Shown here: positions 1 through 8,067 of the stretch, piece after piece
Numbering within the stretch: the stretch's first letter is position 1
How the letters are laid out: each line of letters starts with the position of its first letter
Assembly: GCF_013315815.1 (NCBI RefSeq)
Contig: NZ_CP046051.1
Coordinates: forward strand, 930,001 to 994,000
Reading direction: 5' to 3'
DNA: 64,000 nucleotides
From: Caproicibacterium lactatifermentans
GTDB taxonomy: Bacteria > Bacillota > Clostridia > Oscillospirales > Acutalibacteraceae
The notes under the pieces: generated by a model
Told to the model about the DNA's origin: nothing
Seen by the model: only the letters and a program-made list of their open reading frames with translations
The model's database searches: none
Made by a program: the position numbers and the translations under genes

Positions 1-187
1 CCAGTGCTGTGTGCGGGGCAATTACACTGCCAAAGGGTGTTTTTAAGCCAATTCTTCCACAGGAACACTTGTGCAGGGCCCAGCCTTCCGGTAGTTCTGC
101 AACGTATTTTTCGTAAATGTCTTTCGGAGAAGAAGACCAAATCATTCCTTCTGTACTCTTGTAAGCATATATTGTGATTGTATCCAT
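1..187 (-). CDS. hypothetical protein, 5' part only (runs off left edge)
   Basis: An open frame of 62 codons starts at ATG 187 and runs leftward off the window. AGAGGAAG lies about 12 bases before the ATG, which supports a real start. The visible N-terminus begins MDTITIYAYKSTEG and contains a Cys-x-Cys pair (HKCSCGRIG). I do not recognise the family. It is divergent from the small gene that follows on the plus strand. The product cannot be named without the missing C-terminal part. Confidence 0.45.
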   Translation of the reverse strand, partial: MDTITIYAYKSTEGMIWSSSPKDIYEKYVAELPEGWALHKCSCGRIGLKTPFGSVIAPHTAL

Positions 188-283
188 AAATCAGATGTGC
201 TTCCTCTTGTCTTATATTTACTTCACCAGTATAAGATATTATAAAAGGAAATGCAAGTACACACCTTTTGTAAAAGTTACAAC

Positions 284-312
284 TTGTTTTGCCATACCGC
301 AGCGTATATACT
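284..312 (+). promoter_or_regulatory. candidate sigma-A promoter for the coiled-coil gene
   Basis: TTGTTT at 284-289 and TATACT at 307-312 are separated by 17 bases and lie just before the ribosome binding site of the gene at 348. Confidence 0.45.
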
Positions 313-347
313 AATGGTAGATACAAAAGGGGGGAGAAGTGAAAACC

Positions 348-602
348 ATGACCGATGAAGAAATGCTTGCTGCCATTCAGCAAATGTTGGACCAACAGTT
401 TGGTCAAGTCAATACACGATTGGATAATATGGATACACGTTTAGACAGCATGGATGCGAAGATATCCGATATGCAGACAGATATTGCAGATATTAAACAG
501 GATGCTGCCATTACGAGGTCGGCAGCGAACACGCTGCTGGATTGGGCGGAAAAGGCACAGGTTGAAGTTAAAATTCCCTTGTACAGAAAAGAAGCTGAAT
601 GA
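348..602 (+). CDS. small coiled-coil hypothetical protein (84 aa)
   Basis: A short acidic protein with heptad-like repeats (TRLDNMDTRLDSMDAKI and onward), so most of the chain should be a helical coiled coil that oligomerises. There is no signal peptide or membrane segment. The start is chosen at ATG 348 because the purine-rich AGGGGGGAG at 328-336 is 11 bases away. The in-frame GTG at 339 would sit only 2 bases from it. The gene has its own promoter and a hairpin terminator directly after it, so it is probably monocistronic. Similar short coiled-coil proteins are common near mobile or accessory genes, but no function can be given. Confidence 0.6.
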   Translation: MTDEEMLAAIQQMLDQQFGQVNTRLDNMDTRLDSMDAKISDMQTDIADIKQDAAITRSAANTLLDWAEKAQVEVKIPLYRKEAE

Positions 603-621
603 AATACATAGTGTACAGGCA

Positions 622-655
622 AACAGGCGCTTCCATCCGGAAGCGCCTGTTTTTG
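622..655 (+). terminator. Rho-independent terminator
   Basis: The inverted repeat AGGCGCTTCC/GGAAGCGCCT with a very short loop is followed by TTTTTGT. It lies about 20 bases after the stop of the coiled-coil gene. Confidence 0.8.
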
Positions 656-1028
656 TATGTAGGAAACCACTGGTTTTTGTTTATACGTTGTCGTTTTTCC
701 ATAAAACCAAAGACGCTGACCGAACAGACCCGCCATGTGATAAAGAACCTCAAGCATTCTCTATGCGGATTCCCGTTTTTCAACAGTCCCACAGCACGGC
801 TGATACTTCTCTTTTCCTCCTTGCTTCATTTAATTTATATTTGATAGCACAAATCATGAATAAATCAAGGTTACTTTATGCTATCTGTCATAGTCGATAA
901 AGGAATAGACGTAAAATACGTCAAAAAAGAGGTAGGATAATATATATAAAATTGTAGATATATTACGCTAACTGATATTGCAGTTTGCCAAAAATTGTAA
1001 CGGATCATCAAAACAAACGAATAACTTC
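656..1028. other. intergenic stretch, no gene recognised
   Basis: About 370 bases with no open frame that has a convincing ribosome binding site or a recognisable product. A loose inverted repeat (GATAGC near 845, GCTATC near 885) and a single GCTAAC half-site near 967, resembling half of the feo operator, are the only patterns seen. Confidence 0.4.
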
Positions 1029-1057
1029 TTGACAATTCAGTTAGTCGGTGCTAATGT
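1029..1057 (+). promoter_or_regulatory. feo operon promoter
   Basis: TTGACA at 1029-1034, a 17-base spacer and TAATGT at 1052-1057. The first iron-box dyad (1040-1055) covers the spacer and -10 element, so a bound repressor would block RNA polymerase. Confidence 0.65.
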
Positions 1058-1080
1058 ATATATGGTTAGCGGGAGCTAAT
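1040..1080 (+). promoter_or_regulatory. tandem TTAG-N6-CTAA operators (DtxR-type)
   Basis: Two 16-base dyads of the form GTTAG-N6-CTAAT occupy 1040-1055 and 1065-1080, 25 bases apart centre to centre. The outer bases match the TTAG...CTAA arms of known DtxR/IdeR iron boxes. They overlap the feo promoter and transcription start. The last gene of the cluster encodes a DtxR/MntR-like protein, the obvious candidate ligand; that pairing is inference. Confidence 0.65.
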
Positions 1081-1111
1081 CACAAAAACAGATTGTGAAG
1101 AAGGATGATTT

Positions 1112-1324
1112 ATGATGCCGCTAACACTTGCAAATGTAGGCGAAGAAAACATGATTAAGCGTATTGGAGGAAGTCCGGAGGTCAAGAAACACCTTAAGAA
1201 TCTCGGTTTTGTTGCCGGAGGAAATGTAACGGTGGCTGCCGCGATGTCCGGTAATGTGATTGTAAATGTCAAAGAAGCACGGGTAGCAATCAGCAAAGAA
1301 ATGGCGCAAAAAATCATGATTTGA
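1112..1324 (+). CDS. feoA: FeoA family ferrous iron transport protein (first copy)
   Basis: A 70-residue FeoA, an SH3-like small cytosolic protein that works with FeoB in Fe(II) uptake. Family-typical features are the N-terminal LTLANVGEE, the central KKHLKNLGFVAGG turn and the C-terminal ARVAISKEMAQKI. The start has tandem ATG codons (1112 and 1115) behind GAAGGATGA. It is the first gene of the feo operon, 42 bases before a second feoA. Two separate FeoA proteins in one operon are common in Clostridia. Expression should depend on iron through the TTAG-N6-CTAA dyads in the promoter. Confidence 0.9.
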   Translation: MMPLTLANVGEENMIKRIGGSPEVKKHLKNLGFVAGGNVTVAAAMSGNVIVNVKEARVAISKEMAQKIMI

Positions 1325-1366
1325 TTTGTATTTATAAAGCGTAAATAAACTAAGGAGGACAAAGGC

Positions 1367-1588
1367 ATGAAAACACTTAGGCAGGTCAAGGTCGGTGATA
1401 GCATAAAGGTCGTGAAACTTCACGGCGAAGGTGCGGTCAAGCGCAGAATTATGGATATGGGTATCACAAAAGGCGTTGAGGTACATATCCGTAAGGTTGC
1501 TCCGTTGGGCGATCCGATTGAGGTTAATGTCCGTGGCTATGAGCTTTCTATTCGTAAAGCGGATGCGGAAATGATAGAGATTGAGTAA
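1367..1588 (+). CDS. feoA: FeoA family ferrous iron transport protein (second copy)
   Basis: A 73-residue FeoA-domain protein: LRQVKVGDSIKVVKL, then the conserved RRIMDMGITKGVEV turn, PLGDPIEVNVRGYELSIRK and an acidic end. This copy is closer to the canonical FeoA sequence than the first. An AAGGAGG site lies 6 bases before the ATG. A terminator-like hairpin and a third iron-box dyad separate it from feoB, so feoB may be tuned separately from the feoA pair. It is predicted to act at the cytosolic face of FeoB. Confidence 0.92.
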   Translation: MKTLRQVKVGDSIKVVKLHGEGAVKRRIMDMGITKGVEVHIRKVAPLGDPIEVNVRGYELSIRKADAEMIEIE

Positions 1589-1590
1589 TA

Positions 1591-1616
1591 AGGAGTTTTG
1601 GCAACTCCTATTTTTT
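1591..1616 (+). terminator. terminator or attenuator between feoA and feoB
   Basis: AGGAGTT/AACTCCT with a 5-base loop is followed by ATTTTTTAG. The stem is short, so partial read-through into feoB is likely. Confidence 0.55.
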
Positions 1617-1626
1617 AGGGCAGTAG

Positions 1627-1642
1627 GTTAGAAACCGCTAAT
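1627..1642 (+). promoter_or_regulatory. third TTAG-N6-CTAA operator, in front of feoB
   Basis: GTTAGAAACCGCTAAT has the same 16-base layout as the two boxes in the feo promoter. It ends 22 bases before the feoB ATG and 5 bases before its Shine-Dalgarno. It may bind the same regulator. Confidence 0.5.
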
Positions 1643-1664
1643 CGTGAAGGAGAGGAACATAGAG

Positions 1665-4166
1665 ATGGATTTAAAGATTGCTCTTGCGGGAAATCCCAAC
1701 AGTGGTAAGACGACACTTTTTAATGCTCTTACCGGTTCCAACCAGTTCGTCGGAAACTGGCCGGGCGTTACAGTTGAAAAAAAGGAAGGCAAATTAAAAA
1801 AGCATGACGGTGTTATCGTAACCGACCTTCCCGGTATTTACTCACTTTCTCCGTATACCTTGGAGGAGGTTGTTGCAAGAAATTATTTGATTGGTGAGCG
1901 CCCCGATGTCATTCTAAACATCGTAGACGGCACAAACCTTGAAAGAAACCTTTATCTCACCACTCAACTTACAGAGCTTGGTATCCCAGTCATTATGGCA
2001 ATCAATATGATGGATGTGGTGAAAAAGAGCGGTGATAAGATTAACATTGCCGAGTTGTCCCGCGAGCTTGGTGTGAAAATCGTCGAAATCTCCGCCCTGA
2101 AGGGCGAAGGAATCATGGAGGCGGCAGAAGCTGCGATTGATGCGGCGAAGAACGCTAAAACCGTTCCGCAGCATACCTTCTCCGGAGCTGTGGAACACGC
2201 GCTTGCCCATATTGAAGAAGCTGCCGTACATAATATGCCGGAAGAACAGCAGCGCTGGTACGCAATCAAGATTTTTGAGCGCGATGATAAGGTGCTTGAA
2301 CAGATTAAACTGAATGGCGGTGTCCTTGCCCATATTGAAGAAGATATCAAAGCGGCGGAAAAAGAGCTGGATGATGACGCGGAAAGTATCATCACCAATG
2401 AGCGCTATGTGTATATCGCCTCAATTCTCAAAGCCTGCTATAAAAAGAAGAATGTCGGTAAGCTTTCAACTTCCGACAAGATTGACCGTGTTGTAACAAA
2501 CCGTTGGCTTGGACTTCCTATTTTTGCAGCCGTGATGTTCCTTGTTTACTATATTTCCATGGTTTCTGTCGGTACGGCTGCAACTGACTGGATGAATGAC
2601 GGCGTGTTCGGTGACGGCTGGCACCTGTTTGGCATTGGCTCCAGCACATATAGTGAAGCCGCCGACACCTACGGTGACAGCGATCAGATCATTAAAGGAT
2701 TTGTCGCTAAATACGGTGATAAGAACATCTCAGCTGCCATAGATACGAAATCTGAAAATTATGATGAAGCGGTTGCTAAATCGGCACTTGAACAGCTTGT
2801 AAGCGAAACTCCTTCAAATGCAAGCGTAACCTACCAGACAGAGAACGAAGAAACTCTTGAAGCAACCGACCACCCGAATACGACAAAAACGGATTTGAAA
2901 AATGCGGTTGCCGCTTATCTGAATACCAATTATAAAGAATCCTATGGCGCACCTGATACATCCACTTATGGTGTATGGGTTCCCGGTATCCCTGTTTTGG
3001 TTGGTAACGGACTGGAAGCTGCGGGTGCAGCGGATTGGCTTTCAGGACTCATCAATGACGGTATCGTCGCCGGTGTCGGTGCGGTGCTGGGTTTCGTTCC
3101 GCAGATGCTCGTTCTATTCCTCTTGCTTGCATTCCTTGAAGCCTGCGGCTATATGTCCCGTATCGCCTTTGTTCTTGACCGTGTGTTCCGTAAGTTTGGG
3201 CTTTCGGGTAAATCCTTTATTCCGATGCTCATCGGCGTGGGCTGCGGCGTTCCCGGCGTCATGGCATCCCGTACAATTGAAAACGAGCGTGACCGCCGTA
3301 TGACGATTATGACTACCACTTTTATCCCTTGCGGTGCAAAGGTTCCGTTTATCGCTATGATTGCAGGCGCACTGTTCGGCGGTTCCGCAATTGTCTCCAC
3401 ATCGGCATACTTTATCGGCATGGCGGCAATTGTTATCTCCGGCATTATTCTGAAAAAGACGAAAATGTTCTCCGGAGAACCGGCTCCCTTCGTTATGGAG
3501 CTTCCTGCTTATCACTGGCCGACTGTCAAGAATGTGCTTCGCTCCATGTGGGAACGCGGCTGGTCTTTCATCAAGAAAGCCGGAACAATCATTCTTCTCT
3601 CCACCATCGTTGTTTGGTTTACCACTTACTTCGGATTTGTTGACGGAACCTTCCGTATGCTTGCAGAGGATGAAATCAATTCTTCCATTCTTGCAGCTAT
3701 CGGCGGAGCCATCGCATGGATATTCAAGCCTCTCGGTTGGGGAACTTGGGAAGCGGCTGTCGCTTCCATTACCGGCCTTGTTGCCAAAGAGAATATTGTC
3801 GGCACCATGGGTATCCTCTACGGTGCTTCCGGCAATGTGTATGCAACACTTGGCAGCGTATTCACCGGTATCAGTGCATACTCATTCCTTGTGTTCAACC
3901 TTTTGTGCGCTCCTTGCTTTGCGGCTATCGGTGCAATTAAGCATGAGATGAATAGCGCCAAGTGGACATGGTTTGCCATTGCTTATCAGTGCGGATTTGC
4001 TTATGTAATTGCACTGATGATCAATCAGTTCGGCGGTATGTTCACAGGCAATGTGAATGTAGTTGGCTTAATCTTCGCCTTTGCATTTCTCGCAGGTATG
4101 ATTTATATGCTGGTTCGTCCGTATAAAGAAGCCACGAAATTAACTGCAAAAGTGAAAGTAAAATAA
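1665..4166 (+). CDS. feoB: ferrous iron transporter FeoB
   Basis: The GTP-dependent Fe(II) importer of the cytoplasmic membrane, 833 residues. The N-terminal G domain has GNPNSGKT at residues 9-16, DLPG and the NxxD-type NMMD, followed by the helical linker. The membrane part carries two Gate motifs with conserved Cys (GCGVPGVMASR and FIPCGAKVPF). An inserted soluble segment of about 130 residues between the first and second membrane helices is rich in Thr, Asn and Asp and probably lies outside the cell; such inserts occur in some clostridial FeoB proteins. The start is placed at ATG 1665 behind AAGGAGAGG. The in-frame GTG at 1644 would sit in the operator dyad and has no ribosome binding site. 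Confidence 0.95.
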   Translation: MDLKIALAGNPNSGKTTLFNALTGSNQFVGNWPGVTVEKKEGKLKKHDGVIVTDLPGIYSLSPYTLEEVVARNYLIGERPDVILNIVDGTNLERNLYLTTQLTELGIPVIMAINMMDVVKKSGDKINIAELSRELGVKIVEISALKGEGIMEAAEAAIDAAKNAKTVPQHTFSGAVEHALAHIEEAAVHNMPEEQQRWYAIKIFERDDKVLEQIKLNGGVLAHIEEDIKAAEKELDDDAESIITNERYVYIASILKACYKKKNVGKLSTSDKIDRVVTNRWLGLPIFAAVMFLVYYISMVSVGTAATDWMNDGVFGDGWHLFGIGSSTYSEAADTYGDSDQIIKGFVAKYGDKNISAAIDTKSENYDEAVAKSALEQLVSETPSNASVTYQTENEETLEATDHPNTTKTDLKNAVAAYLNTNYKESYGAPDTSTYGVWVPGIPVLVGNGLEAAGAADWLSGLINDGIVAGVGAVLGFVPQMLVLFLLLAFLEACGYMSRIAFVLDRVFRKFGLSGKSFIPMLIGVGCGVPGVMASRTIENERDRRMTIMTTTFIPCGAKVPFIAMIAGALFGGSAIVSTSAYFIGMAAIVISGIILKKTKMFSGEPAPFVMELPAYHWPTVKNVLRSMWERGWSFIKKAGTIILLSTIVVWFTTYFGFVDGTFRMLAEDEINSSILAAIGGAIAWIFKPLGWGTWEAAVASITGLVAKENIVGTMGILYGASGNVYATLGSVFTGISAYSFLVFNLLCAPCFAAIGAIKHEMNSAKWTWFAIAYQCGFAYVIALMINQFGGMFTGNVNVVGLIFAFAFLAGMIYMLVRPYKEATKLTAKVKVK

Positions 4167-4199
4167 AACAAATGATACTCTTGAAAGGAGTCGATTGAA

Positions 4200-4370
4200 A
4201 TGCTCACATGGCTTAGTGCAAATATCGCAACAATTCTTATTTCTCTTGCGCTTGTCGTTATCGTAATCGGAATTATTGTTGTCATGAGAAGAGATAAAAA
4301 GAAAGGCAAATCCACCTGTGGCGGCAATTGCGGGCATTGTCCGATGGGCGGCTCCTGCCACAAGCAATGA
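4200..4370 (+). CDS. FeoB-associated Cys-rich membrane peptide (56 aa)
   Basis: A short protein with one N-terminal membrane helix (about residues 5-28, ILISLALVVIVIGIIVV), a basic stop-transfer patch MRRDKKKGK and a Cys/Gly-rich tail (CGGNCGHCPMGGSCHK) with four cysteines. This is the layout of the FeoB-associated Cys-rich membrane protein family. A GAAAGGAG site precedes the ATG, and the gene starts 33 bases after feoB. The cysteines should face the cytosol and may take iron from FeoB; that role is inference. Confidence 0.85.
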   Translation: MLTWLSANIATILISLALVVIVIGIIVVMRRDKKKGKSTCGGNCGHCPMGGSCHKQ

Positions 4371-4433
4371 TGTTACTAGGGGAGACGCAGAAAACACACT
4401 GTGCCTCCCTTATCTTTTAGCAGGAGGTAAGCG

Positions 4434-4808
4434 ATGACTAACCGGAAACAAATATTAACTGCCTCAAATATCAAATACTTGCTGGCACTGTATGCACTCA
4501 ATTCGGATGGTTCCGGCACACGCTGTGTACGAATTGCGGAAGCACTTGGTATCACAAAACCGAGTGTCCACGCTATGATAGATACGCTAAAGGAGATGAA
4601 ACTGGTACGCAAAGATTTATACGGTGCCGTTTCTTTTACGGATACTGGGCGGGAACTTGCACGAAAATACAGTAAATACTATGAGGTTCTGTGCAGTTAT
4701 CTCCGAGTGTTATTACCAGATGAATCCGATGTGGGTTCTGCTGCTTGTGCGCTTATGGCAGAGGTAGAGCCGGAACATCTGGAAGAAATGTGTGACCGAA
4801 TTAAATAG
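4434..4808 (+). CDS. DtxR/MntR-like iron-dependent transcriptional regulator
   Basis: A 124-residue winged-helix protein. Residues 10-65 form the HTH (KYLLALYALN, then RIAEALGITKPSVHAMIDTLKEM with the recognition helix), a wing follows, and the C-terminal half (TGRELARKYSKYYEVL and onward) resembles the DtxR metal-binding/dimerisation domain. CAGGAGGTAAGCG gives a strong start. No C-terminal SH3 domain is present, so it is closer in size to MntR. As the last gene of the feo cluster it is the best candidate to bind the three TTAG-N6-CTAA dyads and repress iron uptake when Fe(II) is plentiful. Metal specificity (Fe or Mn) cannot be read from the sequence. Confidence 0.8.
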   Translation: MTNRKQILTASNIKYLLALYALNSDGSGTRCVRIAEALGITKPSVHAMIDTLKEMKLVRKDLYGAVSFTDTGRELARKYSKYYEVLCSYLRVLLPDESDVGSAACALMAEVEPEHLEEMCDRIK

Positions 4809-4827
4809 GAAGAAAGCGGAAAAGGTC

Positions 4828-5040
4828 ATGTATCTTGAATTAATCGAACTTCATAAATCCTTTGGCGATGGCGGAAATTGTACGGAGGTACTGTGCGGAA
4901 TAACCTGCGGGATGATAAAGGAAGCATCTGCGTCCTGCTTGGTCCCTCCAGTTCCGGAAAGTCAACATTACTGAATACAAATTGTGGGAACATAAGAATA
5001 AAGTCCCCGCGCAGCTTCAACCGCAGTTTGGAGCATGGCA
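4828..5040 (+). pseudogene. broken ABC transporter ATP-binding subunit
   Basis: The start of an ABC ATPase is visible: MYLELIELHKSFGDGG in one frame from 4828, then a frame change near 4910, then SICVLLGPSSSGKSTLLN (Walker A) in the next frame around 4926-4980. Nothing downstream matches the signature or Walker B motifs. The upstream part resembles MacB/LolD-type exporters. The gene is frameshifted and truncated, so no working product is expected. It marks the point where the feo locus ends and the accessory region begins. Confidence 0.65.
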
Positions 5041-5118
5041 GGAACATCTTTGGCGAACAGGAGAAATTTGACGGAAAGCAGGGCTTATCCTCTCACAATA
5101 AAACAGACCAAATGAAAG

Positions 5119-5325
5119 TTGAAGATGAAAACTCCACATTCTTTAATCCGAGATTTTTCTCAGCTTTTATCTCGAAAGCCTATAACAGAATGGATTGTTT
5201 CTGTGGGCAGGCACGAAGGGTATATCAGCCCCAAGGATTGGATTGATACGCAAAACGTTCTTAATGCCATCTTAGAAAAATACAATCGTCCTCATAGAAG
5301 AACAAACGCTCTGCTTCCGGATTGA
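5119..5325 (+). pseudogene. fragment of a large serine recombinase
   Basis: The 68-residue open frame contains WIVSVGRHEGYISPKDWIDTQ and YNRPHRRTNALLPD, which resembles the recombinase domain region (GKHEGIISGKDWIRVQ...NTALLSGLL) of TndX/Tn5397-type serine recombinases. The catalytic N-terminal domain is missing and the frame stops at TGA soon after. It is probably a scar of a mobile element that once sat at the leader-distal end of the CRISPR array. Identification rests on remembered family motifs. Confidence 0.55.
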
Positions 5326-5434
5326 TGTATTGCCCTGTCTGAGGAAAAAAACTACGTATTACATCCGAATCTAATCGCCGGACAAACGGCAAGCCACGCT
5401 TCAAATAAACTTGCCCCGGTGTGTAGTGGTATAG

Positions 5435-6127
5435 TGAACTTGTAACGCTCCCGTGTAGGGAGCGACAAAGTTTTGTCAACCCACTTTTTTAGCCGGTTGA
5501 ATTTCAATCCACGCTCCCGTGTAGGGAGCGACGGCCTACTCCGCAAAAACCACCGCGACCCTTGGTATTTCAATCCACGCTCCCGTGTAGGGAGCGACCT
5601 GATTCTGCTTTTTTTATTTCCTCTTCGTAGTCGTATTTCAATCCACGCTCCCGTGTAGGGAGCGACCGGATTAAAGCCCCGTTAGCTGATTGGGAGGAGA
5701 TTTCAATCCACGCTCCCGTGTAGGGAGCGACTTATCTATTTGGGAGACTTTAGGCGTCGAAACAAGATTTCAATCCACGCTCCCGTGTAGGGAGCGACGG
5801 ACAGGTCTACATAGTCGCCTTTTTGACTTATATTTCAATCCACGCTCCCGTGTAGGGAGCGACCCTGCGGCGGTTATCCGGTATCGCCTCCCTGTGTATT
5901 TCAATCCACGCTCCCGTGTAGGGAGCGACAACTAGACAAGCTCGACGGCATTATGACTGTGCACATTTCAATCCACGCTCCCGTGTAGGGAGCGACGCAT
6001 TAACGCCAGCGAACTGTTGAGGGATTGTTATTTCAATCCACGCTCCCGTGTAGGGAGCGACCTTTTAAATAATCAGTGTCATTTGTCGTCCCAAAATTTC
6101 AATCCACGCTCCCGTGTAGGGAGCGAC
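5435..6127 (-). CRISPR. CRISPR block A: 11 repeats, leader-distal end
   Basis: Eleven 32-base repeats, starting ATTTCAATCC and ending GGGAGCGAC on the plus strand, separated by spacers of 33-36 bases. The first (5435-5466) is degenerate: only its last 22 bases match, as expected for the leader-distal terminal repeat. The repeat core CGCTCCCGTGTAGGGAGCG is a hairpin. In the transcribed orientation the repeat starts GTCGCTCCC and ends TGGATTGAAAT, the type I-C form, so transcription runs leftward like the cas genes. The last repeat, 6096-6127, abuts IS copy 1. Confidence 0.97.
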
Positions 6128-6259
6128 CTCCTGAAGTGTACCCCGTTGTTCGGACAAAATAATCAAACTTGAAATCCGAAAGCTGAATCCGTGATATAAT
6201 GTTCCTGCTTTACTGACAGACAGGATAGGGCAACGCTGGAGAGCGACCCGAGCGGGCTG

Positions 6260-7321
6260 TCAGGTTTGCGGGGAAGGCGGAGCTTTGGCTTCGTCTTTTT
6301 CTTTGCCTTTCCCGGAAACAAAAGCGTTAAACTCCGGGGGGTTGGGGGCAGCGCCCCCAAATGTATCCAACGGATAAATTCCCGTCATGACAAACTTGTA
6401 GTACTCACACGGCGAGAGCTTGGCAAGGCTCCATTGATACCGGTCGTTGTTATAATACTCAATCCAAGCGTAAACACGTTCAGCAATTACTGCATGTCCA
6501 TAAGATCCAACCGGTGGCAGTTCATCCTTCATGTGTCCAAATAGGCTTTCCTGCGGTGCATTGTCCCAACAATTTCCTCTGCGGGACATGGATTGACGGA
6601 GGTTGTAATCATTCAGAATGGCAACGAATTTAGAACTGGTGTATTGGCATCCTTGATCTGAATGGATCAGGGCGTCCGTGTGAAGTTCAGACCCATGCTT
6701 TTCCATCAGTTGATTTACGGTGTCCAAGACGAAATCTGTATCACAGGAGTTACTGCAGGTACAGGCCAAAACTTCTTTTGTGAATGCGTCCATGATCACA
6801 CAGACGTATGAATAATAGTAAGCTCGTTGGCTGCTATCTCGGTGTACCGGTCTCGGAATATATGTAATGTCCGTCAGCAGAACAGTGCGCGGTCCAAATG
6901 ACTTAAACTGTCTGTTTAGTATGTTCGGAGCTGTCCTGTTTTCCTGTAGACGCTTGCCGAGCTTGCGGTACGGATTTACCTTTCGTACCGGACATACGAG
7001 GTGATACTTTTTCATCAGTCTGCGAATCTTCTTTGTGTTCATAAGCACCGGGGGATCCTGATGCCGCAGTCTCATGTGTATACCGCGTGCGCCTTTTGAA
7101 TATCCGCGGAAATTGTATGCAGCCACAATGAGGTCAAAGTCTCTTTGATCGGCCTCATCGGATGCTGTCCGCTCGGTCTGATGTCCACGCCAGTAATAAA
7201 ATCCCGAACGAGATACGCCTGCTATTTCACAAAGATAAGAAATATTCAGAAGATTGTCATCCTGGCTAATGGTTTCATTTATGATGCGGTAGCGGACTTC
7301 TGGGGAACCATTCATATACAT
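6260..7321 (-). CDS. IS3-family transposase OrfB (copy 1)
   Basis: A 353-residue DDE integrase-type transposase. An HTH_21-like N-terminal part (SYLCEIAGVSRSGFYYW) is followed by the rve core with the first Asp in LLTDITYIPR, the second in IHSDQGCQYTS and the Glu in WDNAPQESLFGHMKDE, the standard IS3 DDE layout. The last 35 residues are a Pro/Lys-rich tail. It lies 2 bases after orfA and is probably made mostly as an OrfAB fusion by -1 frameshifting. The predicted protein is identical to that of copy 2. Confidence 0.95.
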   Translation of the reverse strand: MYMNGSPEVRYRIINETISQDDNLLNISYLCEIAGVSRSGFYYWRGHQTERTASDEADQRDFDLIVAAYNFRGYSKGARGIHMRLRHQDPPVLMNTKKIRRLMKKYHLVCPVRKVNPYRKLGKRLQENRTAPNILNRQFKSFGPRTVLLTDITYIPRPVHRDSSQRAYYYSYVCVIMDAFTKEVLACTCSNSCDTDFVLDTVNQLMEKHGSELHTDALIHSDQGCQYTSSKFVAILNDYNLRQSMSRRGNCWDNAPQESLFGHMKDELPPVGSYGHAVIAERVYAWIEYYNNDRYQWSLAKLSPCEYYKFVMTGIYPLDTFGGAAPNPPEFNAFVSGKGKEKDEAKAPPSPQT

Positions 7322-7323
7322 GG

Positions 7324-7845
7324 CTATTTCCCTTTCTTCTCCGCAAATATAATTTTTTTTATAAACTCAATCTCTTGGGACATGTAGGCAACCTTCGCAG
7401 CGAGATGGTTTATTTCTGACTCGCTCATCAATGGAGGATGCCCTTTGTTTGCCCTACGAGGCGGCGCTGGCAGTGGAGGTGCATCCTCGTTGTCATCCGG
7501 ATAAGGATCATTTCCTTCGGTAAACTCGAGGCCACGTCCTTTTGCTTGCCGCAGAAGCTTAAAAAAGCCGAGAATGCGTGCACGTCCTAATGTCTCCGGG
7601 TTGAGGCCGACCTCAGAAAAAATCTGTATCGGATCGACCCCATCGCAGTACCGTTGCCAAGCTGCATCTTTAAAAGCTTTTGTGTATGACACTGTTTTGC
7701 TTGAGACATATGCCACATGAGGCGAGTCCGTGAGTTCCTTGAGTTGTTCTGCAGAGAACGCAGCATGCTCATATGTGCCGTCAGGATTCTTTTTCTTACG
7801 GCCTGCACCAGGACGTGAACCCCCACGATTACTGCTGTTTGCCAT
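7324..7845 (-). CDS. IS3-family OrfA (copy 1)
   Basis: A 173-residue OrfA with a basic N-terminus (SRPGAGRKKK), a helix-turn-helix type DNA-binding part (residues about 50-100, WQRYCDGVDPIQIFSEVGL) and a C-terminal helix that probably forms the leucine-zipper-like OrfA dimer. It binds the IS ends and joins OrfB through a -1 frameshift at an eight-A run near its 3' end. The ATG follows an AAAGGAGGAATTATC ribosome binding site. The predicted protein is identical to that of copy 2. Confidence 0.9.
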   Translation of the reverse strand: MANSSNRGGSRPGAGRKKKNPDGTYEHAAFSAEQLKELTDSPHVAYVSSKTVSYTKAFKDAAWQRYCDGVDPIQIFSEVGLNPETLGRARILGFFKLLRQAKGRGLEFTEGNDPYPDDNEDAPPLPAPPRRANKGHPPLMSESEINHLAAKVAYMSQEIEFIKKIIFAEKKGK

Positions 7846-8067
7846 TGATAATTCCTCCTTTTGCAGAGAGAAATGATTTCAAATACAGATATTATAGCAT
7901 TATCTGTCCGGTCTGTGGATGCAAACTATATTATCTGTCCGAAAACTTGATTTCCAACTCTGCGATTTGTGTGATGATTTTGATTTCACACTCTCGAATT
8001 TCAATCAATGACTGTCCAAATTTCGGGGTACGGATCACCTGATTCTGGAATCGCAATCCCGGAATCG

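Larger units (their letters stand above)
6132..8037 (-). mobile_element. IS3-family insertion sequence, copy 1 (1906 bp)
   Basis: A complete element inserted 4 bases into the spacer that follows the repeat ending at 6127. Its ends are imperfect terminal inverted repeats (TGAAGTGTACCCCGTTGTTC against TGATCCGTACCCCGAAATTT), and it carries orfA and orfB on the minus strand. Length and ends are identical to copy 2 at 8772-10677, which lies in opposite orientation. The flanks here (CTCC on the left, CCTG on the right) do not form a target duplication, unlike copy 2. This suggests rearrangement or deletion after insertion. Confidence 0.93.
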
